NCBI GenBank assembly: GCA_963706755.1
Contig: CAVPNH010000011.1
Span: forward strand, 248,001-312,000
DNA length: 64,000 nt
Source: RPQJ01 sp963706755
Lineage (GTDB): Bacteria; Pseudomonadota; Gammaproteobacteria; Steroidobacterales; Steroidobacteraceae
Direction of reading: 5' to 3'
Of the stretch, positions 8,447 to 17,933 are shown one piece after another (within the stretch, counting starts at the first letter, position 1; every line of letters starts with the position of its first letter). The notes beneath the pieces are model-generated. The model was not told the origin of the DNA. It made no database searches and saw nothing but the letters and a program-made list of their open reading frames with translations. The position numbers and the translations under genes were made by a program.

Positions 8447-9769
8447 ATGTCCAGCGATCCGAAACGTAAACGCAGCGCGGTACCCACGTCCCGCGCCGCA
8501 CGCCTGCTGCGCTTCGGGCTGCTCAGTGGCGAACTCGCCCTGTCGGCGGCTGCGGCAACGGCGCGACAGCTGTCGAAGGGCAAGCGCCCCGACCTCGCCT
8601 CCGCGATGCTGACGCCGGGGAATGCCGCGATGCTGGCGCGCAGGCTGGCCACGTTGCGCGGCCCGGCAATGAAGCTCGGCCAGATGCTGTCGTTGCAGAG
8701 CGAAGACATCATCCCGGCGGAATTCCGCAATGCGCTCTCGATGCTGCGGTCCCAGGGCTACGCCATGCCCGACTCGCAGCTGCGCCGCGTGCTCGGGCGC
8801 GAGTACGGCCGGGGCTGGGAGAGTAAGTTCGCACGCCTGGATATGGAGCCGGCAGCGGCCGCCTCTATCGGGCAGATCCACCGCGCGCGGACGCACGGTG
8901 GCCGCGAACTCGCGCTCAAGGTGCAGTTCCCCGGCGTTGCGCGCAGCGTGGACAGTGACGTCAACAACCTGGCGAGCCTGCTGCGGCGGCTGGATTTCCT
9001 GCCGGTGACGATGGACATCGACGCGATCGCCGCTGAGGCGAAGCGACAGCTCCACCTCGAGACCGACTACGAGAGCGAGGCGCGGAACCTCGAGCGCTAC
9101 GCGAAGCTCGTCGCCGACATGCCGTCGGTCGTCGTGCCGCGCATCCACCGTACGCTCACGACTCGCCGCATCCTCGCCATGGAGTGGATGGACGGCGACC
9201 CGCTCGAGACGCTGACGAGCGAGGCCGTGCCGCAGCCGACCCGCAACGCCGTTGCCAGGACCCTCCAGGAACTCATGTTCCGCGAGATGTTCGATTACCA
9301 GTTCATGCAGACCGACCCGAACGTCGACAACTACCTCTATCTCCCGGCGACACAGCAGATCGGCCTCCTGGACCTGGGCTCGGTCGCGCAGTTTCCGAGG
9401 GAGTTCTCCGAGCACTACCGACGCGTGTGCCGCGCTGTGGTCGCAGGCGACGCAGAAGGCGTGCGCGTGGCGGCGACCGATATCGGGTACATCCACCCCG
9501 ATGACAGCCCGGAGCGGGCGCGCGGCGTCGTGGACATCATCCGGCTCACCTGCGAACCCTTTGCACACCGCGGGCCCTATGATTTCGCAGCGTCCGGGAT
9601 GATCGGGCGCGCGCGCGACCTCGGGCTGTCCGTGGCCATGAAGCAGGGCCTCAGGTCCCCGCCACCGCAGACGATCTTCCTGCACCGGAAGCTCCTCGGG
9701 ACCTTCCTGATCTGCAGCCGCCTGCGGGCGCGGGTCAACGTGCACGCGCTGATTGAGCGCCACCTCTAG
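8447..9769 (+). CDS. ABC1/UbiB (AarF) atypical kinase-like protein
   Basis: 440 aa with the ABC1 family signature: LRGPAMKLGQMLSLQ (the KxGQ motif), AAASIGQIHRAR (the alanine-rich nucleotide loop replacing the P-loop), QTDPNVDNY and LLDLGSVAQF (metal-binding DxxN and DLG-like motifs). Family members such as UbiB and yeast Coq8 bind ATP and support ubiquinone biosynthesis or lipid handling. This one lacks the long C-terminal membrane helices of UbiB, so it is closer to the stand-alone ADCK3-like group. Near lipid-metabolism genes. Exact substrate unknown. Confidence 0.82.
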   Translation: MSSDPKRKRSAVPTSRAARLLRFGLLSGELALSAAAATARQLSKGKRPDLASAMLTPGNAAMLARRLATLRGPAMKLGQMLSLQSEDIIPAEFRNALSMLRSQGYAMPDSQLRRVLGREYGRGWESKFARLDMEPAAAASIGQIHRARTHGGRELALKVQFPGVARSVDSDVNNLASLLRRLDFLPVTMDIDAIAAEAKRQLHLETDYESEARNLERYAKLVADMPSVVVPRIHRTLTTRRILAMEWMDGDPLETLTSEAVPQPTRNAVARTLQELMFREMFDYQFMQTDPNVDNYLYLPATQQIGLLDLGSVAQFPREFSEHYRRVCRAVVAGDAEGVRVAATDIGYIHPDDSPERARGVVDIIRLTCEPFAHRGPYDFAASGMIGRARDLGLSVAMKQGLRSPPPQTIFLHRKLLGTFLICSRLRARVNVHALIERHL

Positions 9770-9856
9770 CACTGTCCCCCTCTATGCGTCCGCGCTTGCG
9801 CCGGCGCCGCACGGGGGCTAGCCTGCCGGTCCGGTCCCCTTCCAGGAATTCGCCAG

Positions 9857-11297
9857 ATGAAGATGAACAGGACACGCCTCGCACCGTCCCTGCCTTGGAT
9901 TGCCGCCGCCCTTGGCTGCCTGGGCCCGCTCGGGCTCCAGGCCGCGGCCGCTTCCGTCGACACCGGCGAGGCGTCGTTCCGCTCGCTCTACAAGGAGCTG
10001 GTCGAGATCAACACCACGCTGTCGTCCGGCAGTTGCACCGAGGCGGCCGAGGCGATGGCCGCGAGGCTGCAGGCGGCCGGCATGCCCCGGGACTCGATGC
10101 AGGTGCTCGCGCCGCCCGACCGGCCGAAGAGCGGTGCCCTGATCGCCGAGCTGCCGGGGAGCGACCGGTCGCTCGAGCCCGCTGGTGCTGCTCGCGCACA
10201 TCGACGTGGTCGAGGCGAATCGCGCGGACTGGACCCGTGATCCGTTCAAGCTGGTCGAGGAGGGTGGGTACTTCTACGCGCGCGGCTCGAGCGACGACAA
10301 GGCGATGGCGGCCGTGTTTACCGACATCCTGGTTCGCTTCAAGACCCAGGGCTTCCAGCCGAAGCGCGGGCTCAAGCTTGCGCTGACCTGCGGGGAGGAG
10401 ACCTCCGACACTTTCAACAGCGTGCAGCTGGCTGATGCAGACGCATCCCGAGACGCTCAAGGCGCAGTTCGTCCTGAACGAGGGTGCCGGCGGCCTGCTC
10501 GGCCCCGATGGCAAGCCGGTCGCGCTCGACGTGCAGGCCGGTGAAAAGACCTATCAGGATTTCATGCTCGAGACGACCAACCCCGGTGGCCACAGTTCGC
10601 GTCCCGGCCGGAAGAATGCGATCAACGAGCTCGCGGCGGGCCTCATGCGGCTTGCGGCCTACCAGTTCCCGGCAAGCCTGAGCGACACCACGCGCGCCTA
10701 CTTCGAGGCTCAGGCGAAGCTCTCGCCGCCGGACATCGCGGCGGACATGCGCGCCATCCTGAAGGATCCCTCCGACGCCGCGGCCGCAGACGGACTGTGG
10801 GCCGCGAACCCCAGCTGGAACGGCATGCTGCGCACTACGTGCGTAACCACGGAGATTGAGGGGGGCACGCGCCGAATGCGCTGCCGCAGCGGGCGAGCGC
10901 GAACGTGAACTGCCGCATCCTGCCCGGCGTCCCGATCGAGACCGTGCGGAAGGACCTCGAGCGCATCCTGGCCGACGACGGCATCAAGGTGAATCTCGTC
11001 GGCGAGCCCGGCGTGATGGCGCCGGCGCCGCCATTGACGCCGCGGATCATGGATCCCGTGCGCAAAGTCGCAGCCGGTATCTGGCCGGGCGTACCGGTCA
11101 TTCCCACGTTGTCCACGGGCGGAACCGACGGCAGGTTCCTGAACGCCGCCGGCATTCCGACCTACGGGATGTCCGGGATGTTCAGCGACGCGGAGGGCAG
11201 CCATGCCCACGGACTCAACGAGCGCATGCTGGTTCAGTCGCTGATGGACGGCCGGCGCTTCCTCTACGAGGTCGTGAAGATCTACGTGCAGCAGTAA
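9857..11297 (+). CDS. Exported M20-family metallopeptidase, frameshifted three times
   Basis: Zinc di-metal peptidase/deacylase. An N-terminal signal peptide (positive MKMNRTR, hydrophobic stretch, AAAAS) begins at ATG 9857. The family metal-site motifs are all present but in three frames: HIDVVEAN, GSSDDKA, CGEETSD, GGHSSRP and STGGTDGRF. Frame changes occur at about 10172 (extra C in a CCC run), 10428 (extra C) and 10862 (one G too few in a G run). Stitched together they give one full-length protein of about 479 aa ending IYVQQ. The preserved motifs argue for consensus errors over an old pseudogene. Probably processes peptides or acyl-amino acids in the periplasm. Confidence 0.8.
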
Positions 11298-11415
11298 CCA
11301 CGACGGTTCAGCAGCGAGGTGCGGGCGCAGTAGCGAGGTGCACCCCGGACGGACGGGAGACCTGGCCGAAGCCGATTTCGCTACACTAGAACGAATTGCT
11401 CCGGGGGGGGAGACG

Positions 11416-13094
11416 ATGAAAGACTCGGTCGCGCCCGATAAGCTTGCGCTGCAGCGCCTGTACCACTGGGAGCAGACCTGCCCGGACAAGGTTGCCCTGA
11501 CGCAACCAATGGGCGGCGGCATCGTGCGTGACTTCACCTGGCGCGAGCTCATGGACGAGTCGCGCCGCATGGCAGCACACCTGAAGGGCCTGGGGTTCGA
11601 GCCGGGATCCCGTATCGCACTGCTCGCAAAGAACACCGCTCACTGGCTCATGGCGGACTTCGCCATCTGGATGGCGGGTTACGTGTCGGTGCCGCTGTAC
11701 CCGACGCTGGCGGCCGGCACGGTGCGGCAGATTCTCGGCCACTGCGAGGCCAGCCTGCTCTTCGTCGGCAAGCTCGATGGCTGGGACGCCATGCGGGCCG
11801 GTGTGCCCGAGGGACTGCCGCGCATCAGCCTGCCGCTCTCGCCCGCCAGCGATTCCCGACCTGGGACGCCATCGTCGCCGCGACTCCGCCGCTGCAGGGG
11901 AACCGCGTGCGTGACGGGAACGAACTCGCGACCATCATCTACACCTCGGGGACGACCGGCGTGCCGAAGGGCGTCATGCACAGCTTCGCGACGTTCGCCT
12001 GGTCGATCGAGTCCGCGCTCCGGCGCCTCGGCGTACAGGAGAACGGGCGAGTCCTCAGCTACCTGCCGCTGGCGCACGTCGCCGAGCGGACGCTCGTCGA
12101 GCACGGGATGCTGGCGATCAACATGCGGGTGTACTTCGCCGAGTCGCTCGAGACCTTCGCGGCGGACCTGCAGCGCGCCCGGCCGACGGTGTTCTTCTCC
12201 GTGCCGCGCCTGTGGGTAAAATTCCAGCAGGGCGTGCTGGCGAAGATGCCCGCCGCAAAACTCGACCGCCTGCTTCGGATACCAGTGCTGGGGCGGGTGG
12301 TTGGACGCCGGGTCCTGCAGGCCCTGGGGCTCGACCAGTGCATCATTGCGTCCGGCGGCGCGGCGCCCATGCCGCCCGAGCTGCTGCGCTGGTACGCGAG
12401 GCTCGGGCTCAAGCTGTCCGAGGTCTACGGCATGACGGAGAACTGTGGCATCTCTCATGCCACGCTGCGGGAAGCGCCGAGGCCTGGCACGGTCGGCCCG
12501 CCCTACGACGGCATCAAGTGCCGGGTCGATCCCGCGTCCGGCGAGATCCAGATGTGGAGCCCGGGCCTGATGCTGGGCTACTACCGCGACCCGGAGCAGA
12601 CGCGGCAGGCCATGACCGACGATGGCTGGCTGCGCACTGGAGACAAGGGCGAGATCGACGCCGAGGGCAACCTGCGCATCGTCGGCCGGGTCAAGGACCT
12701 CTTCAAGACGGGCAAGGGCAAGTACGTGGCACCAGCGCCGATCGAAGACCGGCTCGTCACGCACGCCGCCGTGGAAGCCTGCTGCGTGACGGGCGCAAAC
12801 CTGGGGCAGCCGGTGGCGCTCGTGATGCTGAACGCCGAGGCTGCGAAGCGCTCATCGGAATCCACCGCACGCGGCGTGCTGGAGGAGTCGCTGGCGGCGC
12901 ACCTGTCGGTCGTGAACGCGACGCTCGACCCGCACGAGCAACTCGACTGCCTCGTGATCGTCCGTGAAGTGTGGACGGTGGACAACGACCTCGTCACGCC
13001 CACGCTCAAGGTGAAGCGCAACCGCATCGAAGCGGTCTATTCGCAGCACTACGAGCGCTGGGTCGGCGCGCGCCGCCCGGTCGTCTGGCAGTAG
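11416..13094 (+). CDS. AMP-dependent long-chain acyl-CoA synthetase (one frameshift)
   Basis: ANL-superfamily ligase that activates a carboxylic acid as acyl-AMP then acyl-CoA. The ATG at 11416 follows a G-rich Shine-Dalgarno. N-terminal part in frame to about 11855, then a frame change (one T missing in GATTCCCG) to the rest. The AMP-binding motif YTSGTTGVPKG follows at about residues 173-183, then the A5 motif YGMTENCG, the A7/A8 region GWLRTGDKGEIDAEG and the lysine-rich C-terminal region. About 560 aa, typical for the bacterial FadD/ACSBG-like group. Convergent with the carboxylase operon, with a gap of only 12 bases, so it could supply its acyl-CoA substrates. Confidence 0.85.
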
Positions 13095-13106
13095 GGCGCG
13101 ATCCGA

Positions 13107-13976
13107 TCAGGCCTGCGGACGTAACCCGAGCATGACGCGCGCCTCGGCGGGCGTTGCCACCTCTCGTCCAGCATTGCGCGCGCAGCCGGCCAGCGCCTCG
13201 ATCAGCACGCCGTTGCCGGACGCCTTGTCACCACCCGGCAGGTAGAACGTGTCCTCGAGGCCAGTGCGCAGCATGCCGCCGAGATCCGCGGCCTTCTGGT
13301 GCACGGGCCAGATCTCCGCGCGCCCGATGAGTGTCGCCTGCCACACGGCGCCTGGAGGCGCGTAGCGGGGGAGGAGCGCAAGCAGGTCGGCGTCGCAGGG
13401 CATGCCGCTCGCCACGCCCATGACGAAATTCACCTCGGGCACGCCCGAGAACATGCCCGCCTTCAGGAACATGCCGACCGAGCGCACGATACCGACGTCG
13501 AAGCACTCGAACTCGGGATGGATGTGGAGCTCGTTCATCACGCCCAGGTATTGCTGGACCTTCTCGACGGGGTTGTCGAACACCATCGGCGGCCACGCCC
13601 AGGTGCCGTCGTCCTTGATCTTGAGGTAGTTGAGGCTCCCGGCGTTGCACGCCGCCGCCTCCGGTCGCACGCGACGCAGGCAGGCCAGCGGTCCCGAGAC
13701 GTCCTTGCCCACGACGCCGGTCGTCAGGTTGATGATCACGCCGGGGCAGGCGGCCCGTATGGCACTGACGATGGCATCCGCCACGTCCGGGTCCCAGCTC
13801 GGCAGGTGACCCGAGCCTTCTTCCTGGCGCCGCAGGTGCACGTGCATGGCGCTCGCGCCCGCATTGAACGCGTCGCGCGCCTCGGCGGCCATCTGCGCGG
13901 GCGTGACCGGCACCGGGTGCTGTTTCGGGTTTGTCAGCACGCCCGTCAGGGCGCAGGTGATGATCGCCTTGTCCAT
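13107..13976 (-). CDS. Beta-keto acid cleavage enzyme (BKACE, DUF849)
   Basis: 289 aa, full length for the family. BKACEs use zinc and acetyl-CoA to convert a beta-keto acid into acetoacetate plus a shortened acyl-CoA. Visible features: the TIM-barrel start KAIITCALTGVL, the zinc-binding HVHLR at about residues 45-49, INLTTG and the C-terminal LEDTFYLPGGDKA. It is the last gene of the carboxylase operon, and its ATG overlaps the upstream stop by one base (TGATG), so it is translationally coupled. Known substrates across the family vary widely. In this context it may handle a 3-oxo product of the branched-acid pathway. Confidence 0.85.
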   Translation of the reverse strand: MDKAIITCALTGVLTNPKQHPVPVTPAQMAAEARDAFNAGASAMHVHLRRQEEGSGHLPSWDPDVADAIVSAIRAACPGVIINLTTGVVGKDVSGPLACLRRVRPEAAACNAGSLNYLKIKDDGTWAWPPMVFDNPVEKVQQYLGVMNELHIHPEFECFDVGIVRSVGMFLKAGMFSGVPEVNFVMGVASGMPCDADLLALLPRYAPPGAVWQATLIGRAEIWPVHQKAADLGGMLRTGLEDTFYLPGGDKASGNGVLIEALAGCARNAGREVATPAEARVMLGLRPQA

Positions 13977-15934
13977 CAGTCTTTCTCCGCGATTTCGAGC
14001 TCGACCAGCACCACGCCGGATTCAACGCTGTCCTTGAGCGCGACATGGACGGCCCGCACCCGGCCGGCGCTGCGCGCGACGAGCCACATCTCCATCTTCA
14101 TCGCCTCGACGCAGACCAGTTGCTGCCCGGCCTCGACCACGTCGCCCGGGGCAACGCTGACCGCGGCGATCGTGCCCGCGACGGGCGCCCGCGCGAGCCG
14201 GAGGTCCATGGCGCTGTCCGCCGAAGGCCAGGGCGAGACCTCGCGCAGGGTCGAAACGGCGCCGTCCTGGACGATGTGCAGCGCGTCGCCGTCCGGGACA
14301 CACACGACGGAGCGCTGCACGCCATTCTCGGCATAACGCAGTTCGTGACCGCGCCACGAGCCAAGGTCGATGACCGTCGCAGCGGCGACGCCCGAGGCGA
14401 CTTCGATGCGCTGGCCCTGCGGCCACACGCGCAGCACGCGCCGCTCCTCACCCGCCTGCAGCGTCAGGTCCCAGGCGGCGACGCTCGCCGGCCGCCGGCT
14501 GCCGCCGTCTCGCGTGGCGAGTACCGCGGCGGCAAGGCGCCACGTCGTGTCGCTGATGGCCGGGGCTACCAGGAGCGGTTCGCCCTGTGCGGCCCATTCG
14601 TCCAGCAGCGTGGTGTTCATCCGCGCCTCGACGAATGCCGGGTGCGCGAGCAGGTCGCGCAGGAACCGACCGTTGTTGCGGAGCCCGACCAATGGCGAGT
14701 CCTCGAGGGCCGCCTTCAGGCGGCGGATTGCGTCCGTGCGGTCGCGCCCATGCGCGATCACCTTGGCCACCATCGCGTCGTAGAAAGGAGTGACCGCTCC
14801 ACCCTCCGAGATGCCGGAGTCGATGCGCACGCCAGGGCGCAGTGCCGCGTCGGGGCGCCAGTGCAGCACCGGTCCCGTCTGGGGCGTGAAGCCCGAGTAC
14901 GGATCCTCCGCGTAGAGACGCGCCTCGATCGCGTGCCCCTCGAAGCGGACCTGGTCCTGCGTGAGCGGCAGACGATCGCCGGCCGCCACGCGGAGCTGCC
15001 ACTCGACGAGGTCCAGGCCGGTGATGCACTCCGTCACGGGGTGTTCGACCTGCAGCCGCGTGTTCATCTCGAGGAAATAGTGGTTCAGGTCGGCACCGAC
15101 GATGAACTCAACGGTGCCGGCGCCCACGTAGCCCACGGCCTTCGCGGCGGCGACCGCGTCGGCGCCCATGCGGGCCCTCATGGCCGGGTTCACGATGGGC
15201 GAGGGCGACTCTTCGATCACCTTCTGCCGGCGACGCTGGGCGGTGCAGTCGCGCTCACCGAGGTGGATTGCATTGCCGTGGCGGTCCGCGAACACCTGGA
15301 TCTCGATGTGCCGGCCACCCTGGATCAGGCGCTCGAGCATGAGCGTGCCGTCGCCGAAGGCGCTCAGTGCTTCCCGGCGCGCGCCGGCGAGCGCTGCCGG
15401 CAGTTCGTCGAGCGAGCGCACGAGGCGCATGCCGCGTCCACCACCGCCGGCGACCGCCTTGACCAGCAGCGGTACCCCGAGCTTCCTGCCCTCTGCAATC
15501 AGGCGATCGTCGCCCTGGTCGTCGCCCAGGTAGCCGGGCGCGCAGGGAACTCCTGCAGCGGTCATGCGCCGCTTCGCTCCGGCCTTGTCGCCCATCGCGG
15601 TGATTGCGGAGGGCGGCGGGCCGATGAACACGATTCCGGCGTCGGCGCAGGCCTGCGAGAAATCCGCGCGCTCGGACAGGAAGCCGTAACCGGGATGAAT
15701 CGCATCCGCGCCGGTGCGCCGGGCGGCCTCCAGGATCCGGTCGATCCGCAGGTAACTTTCCGTCGCCGGTGCCGGCCCGATGAGGACGGCTTCGTCCGCG
15801 AGCGCAACGTGCGGAGTGGCGGCGTCGGCCTCGCTCATTACCGCGACGGTACGGTAGCCGAGCGCGCGCGCCGTGCGCATGACCCGGCAGGCGATCTCGC
15901 CACGATTGGCAACCAGGATCTTGCTGAAGCTCAC
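13976..15934 (-). CDS. Acyl-CoA carboxylase alpha subunit, geranyl-CoA carboxylase (AtuF)-like
   Basis: About 652 aa. The biotin carboxylase domain begins KILVANRGEIACRV, followed by the ATP-grasp glycine-rich loop AVAGGGGRGM and EMNTRLQVEHPVTE, and the protein ends in a biotin carrier domain with the biotinylation motif EAMKMEM. Starting at GTG 15934 makes a GTGA overlap with the hydratase stop; a GTG four codons earlier (15946) is the alternative. The gene order with its neighbours is SDR, carboxyltransferase, dehydrogenase, hydratase, alpha subunit, which is atuBCDEF of Pseudomonas acyclic-terpene utilisation rather than liuABCD. Substrate assignment rests on this order and is inferred. 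Confidence 0.85.
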   Translation of the reverse strand: MSFSKILVANRGEIACRVMRTARALGYRTVAVMSEADAATPHVALADEAVLIGPAPATESYLRIDRILEAARRTGADAIHPGYGFLSERADFSQACADAGIVFIGPPPSAITAMGDKAGAKRRMTAAGVPCAPGYLGDDQGDDRLIAEGRKLGVPLLVKAVAGGGGRGMRLVRSLDELPAALAGARREALSAFGDGTLMLERLIQGGRHIEIQVFADRHGNAIHLGERDCTAQRRRQKVIEESPSPIVNPAMRARMGADAVAAAKAVGYVGAGTVEFIVGADLNHYFLEMNTRLQVEHPVTECITGLDLVEWQLRVAAGDRLPLTQDQVRFEGHAIEARLYAEDPYSGFTPQTGPVLHWRPDAALRPGVRIDSGISEGGAVTPFYDAMVAKVIAHGRDRTDAIRRLKAALEDSPLVGLRNNGRFLRDLLAHPAFVEARMNTTLLDEWAAQGEPLLVAPAISDTTWRLAAAVLATRDGGSRRPASVAAWDLTLQAGEERRVLRVWPQGQRIEVASGVAAATVIDLGSWRGHELRYAENGVQRSVVCVPDGDALHIVQDGAVSTLREVSPWPSADSAMDLRLARAPVAGTIAAVSVAPGDVVEAGQQLVCVEAMKMEMWLVARSAGRVRAVHVALKDSVESGVVLVELEIAEKD

Positions 15935-16728
15935 GGCGGGGACCACGCTGCCTTGCGCTTCTGCAGGAACGCGCCCATGCCCTCGATGCCCTCAGGACCG
16001 AGCGCCGCGCGGGAAAACGCTTCGGCCGCCTCCTGGACGAGATCTGCAGGCCGTGTCCAGCGCGCCTTGCGGACCAGCGCCTTGGTGGCCGCGAGAGCAC
16101 CCGGCGCGCAGTTCAGGATGTCCCGGGTCGTTCGTGCGACGGCCGCCTCCAGGTCGGCGGCGGGACACACCTCGTGCACCAGGCGGATGGCGAGCGCCTC
16201 GCGCGCATCGAGGCGACAGCCGGTGACGGCGATCCGCTTCGCCTCGGAGTAGCCGAGGCGCTCCACCAGGAACGGTGCAATCTGCGCCGGCAAGACGCCG
16301 AGGGAAGTCTCCGGCAGCCTGAAGACCGTGCTCTCCCCGGCGATGGCGACATCCGCGACGCAGGAGAGCCCGAATCCGCCACCCATGACCGCCCCCTCGA
16401 GCACTGCGACGACGGCGAGGCCGCTGTCCGCAAATGCGTTGCACAGCTCGCCGAAAACCGCATTTACCTTGATGACTGCCGCAGGATCCTGGGCGAGGCG
16501 CGCCCGGGCGCCGGCCATGTCCTTGAGGTCGGCCCCGGCGGAGAAGTTGCCGCCGGCCCCGCGCAGCACGATCACACGGGTCTGGCCGTCGCCTTCCGCC
16601 GAGCGCAATGCCTCGGCGATCTCGCCCACCATCGCGAGCGACATGGCATTGCGAACCTCGGGCCGGTTCAGCGTCAGGTGCAGGACGGCGCCGTCACGCG
16701 AGACGGCGATGGTCGTCGCGTCGCCCAT
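15931..16728 (-). CDS. Enoyl-CoA hydratase/isomerase family protein, AtuE-like
   Basis: 265-aa crotonase-fold protein: LNRPEVRNAMSLAM, the oxyanion-hole loop FSAGADLKDM and the active-site region LEGAVMGGGFGLSCVADVAIA. In the atu pathway AtuE hydrates isohexenylglutaconyl-CoA; the leucine-pathway equivalent is methylglutaconyl-CoA hydratase. ATG 16728 lies two bases after the dehydrogenase stop and is chosen over a longer in-frame upstream extension that overlaps the dehydrogenase gene. Position in the operon favours the AtuE role. Confidence 0.85.
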   Translation of the reverse strand: MGDATTIAVSRDGAVLHLTLNRPEVRNAMSLAMVGEIAEALRSAEGDGQTRVIVLRGAGGNFSAGADLKDMAGARARLAQDPAAVIKVNAVFGELCNAFADSGLAVVAVLEGAVMGGGFGLSCVADVAIAGESTVFRLPETSLGVLPAQIAPFLVERLGYSEAKRIAVTGCRLDAREALAIRLVHEVCPAADLEAAVARTTRDILNCAPGALAATKALVRKARWTRPADLVQEAAEAFSRAALGPEGIEGMGAFLQKRKAAWSPP

Positions 16729-16730
16729 GG

Positions 16731-17885
16731 TCAGTGGCCACCCCGCGGCAGGGTGCCCTCGAGTTTGCAGATGATGCTGAGCATCACTTCGTCGGCGCCG
16801 CCGCCGATCGATACGAGCCGCGAGTCCCGGTACGAGCGGGCCACGAGGTTGTCGGCCGTGTACCCCATGCCGCCCCAGTACTGCAGGCACGAGTCTGCCA
16901 CTTCGCGCACTAGGCGGCCGCATTTCACCTTCGCCATCGAGGCGAGCTTCGTCACGTCCTTGCCGCTCACGTACTGCTCGACCGCCTGGTAGGTGAGGGC
17001 TCGCAGCGCTGCGACCTCGGTGCGGAGCTCCGCGAGCCGGAAGTGAACCACCTGGTTGTCGAGGATGCTCCTGCCGAAGGCCTTGCGCTCGCGCGTGTAG
17101 TCGATCGTGAGGTCGATCATCCGGTCCATGCCACGCAGGGAGCTCGCCGCCCCGAACAGCCGCTCTTCCTGGAACTGGAGCATCTGGAACGTGAACCCCA
17201 TGCCCTCCTGGCCGATCAGGTTGCGGCGGGGCACGCGGACGTCGTCGAAGAAGATCTGTGCGGTATCGGAACTGTGCATGCCGATCTTGTGGATCTTCTG
17301 GCGCGAAACGCCCTTCGCGTCCATCGGCACGATGATCAGGCTCTTGTTCTTGTGCGGTGAGCCGTCACTGGTATTGGCCAGCGTGCAGCACCAGTCGGCC
17401 TGCATGCCATTGGTGATCCACATCTTGGTGCCGTTCAGCACGTAGTCGTCGCCGTCCTTGCGTGCGGTGGTCTTGACCGCCGCCACGTCCGAGCCGCCGC
17501 CGGGTTCGCTGACGCCCAGGCAGCCGACGACGTCACCCGCGATGGATGGCGCGAGGTACTCGCGCCGGAGCTCGTCGGATCCGAACTGCGCGAGTGCCGG
17601 GGTGCACATGTCGGTATGTACGCCGATCGCCATGGGGACGCCACCGCAGTCCGCTGCGCCGAGTGCCTCGGCCATGACCATCGAGTAACTGAAATCCAGG
17701 CCCAGACCGCCGTATTTCTCGGAGTACTTGATGCCGAGCAGGCCGAGGTCGCCGAGCTTCTTGAAGAGCGCATGCGCCGGGAATCCTTCGGCCCGCTCCC
17801 ACTCTTCGACGTGGGGGTTGATTTCGTTCTGGACGAACTTGGTCACCGTATCGTCGAGCTGGCGGTGCTGGTCGGTCAGTTGCAT
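16731..17885 (-). CDS. Acyl-CoA dehydrogenase, citronellyl-CoA dehydrogenase (AtuD)-like
   Basis: 384-aa flavoprotein. ACAD signatures: CLGVSEPGGGSDVAAVKT (about 122-139), KMWITNGMQADW and the C-terminal QYWGGMGYTADN. A glutamate in FQEERL (about residues 238-243) sits where isovaleryl-CoA dehydrogenase keeps its catalytic base, and the usual MCAD-position glutamate is replaced (SIGGGADEV). That suggests a branched-chain acyl substrate. Gene order (between the carboxyltransferase and hydratase) matches atuD, which oxidises citronellyl-CoA to geranyl-CoA. Electrons would go to ETF. Confidence 0.85.
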   Translation of the reverse strand: MQLTDQHRQLDDTVTKFVQNEINPHVEEWERAEGFPAHALFKKLGDLGLLGIKYSEKYGGLGLDFSYSMVMAEALGAADCGGVPMAIGVHTDMCTPALAQFGSDELRREYLAPSIAGDVVGCLGVSEPGGGSDVAAVKTTARKDGDDYVLNGTKMWITNGMQADWCCTLANTSDGSPHKNKSLIIVPMDAKGVSRQKIHKIGMHSSDTAQIFFDDVRVPRRNLIGQEGMGFTFQMLQFQEERLFGAASSLRGMDRMIDLTIDYTRERKAFGRSILDNQVVHFRLAELRTEVAALRALTYQAVEQYVSGKDVTKLASMAKVKCGRLVREVADSCLQYWGGMGYTADNLVARSYRDSRLVSIGGGADEVMLSIICKLEGTLPRGGH

Positions 17886-17933
17886 CTGGATCTCCGGGAG
17901 ACGATCGAGTCGAGGGTTGGGAGGGGTCGCGCG

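Noticed and set aside
9857..11297. M20 peptidase as a genuine pseudogene
   Set aside because: All metal-site motifs survive and the three breaks are single-base, like those in essential genes of this window; error is more likely, though not proved.
14045..16252. Plus-strand open frame of about 735 codons over the biotin carboxylase and hydratase genes
   Set aside because: It is antisense to two well-conserved genes and shows no protein-like motifs.
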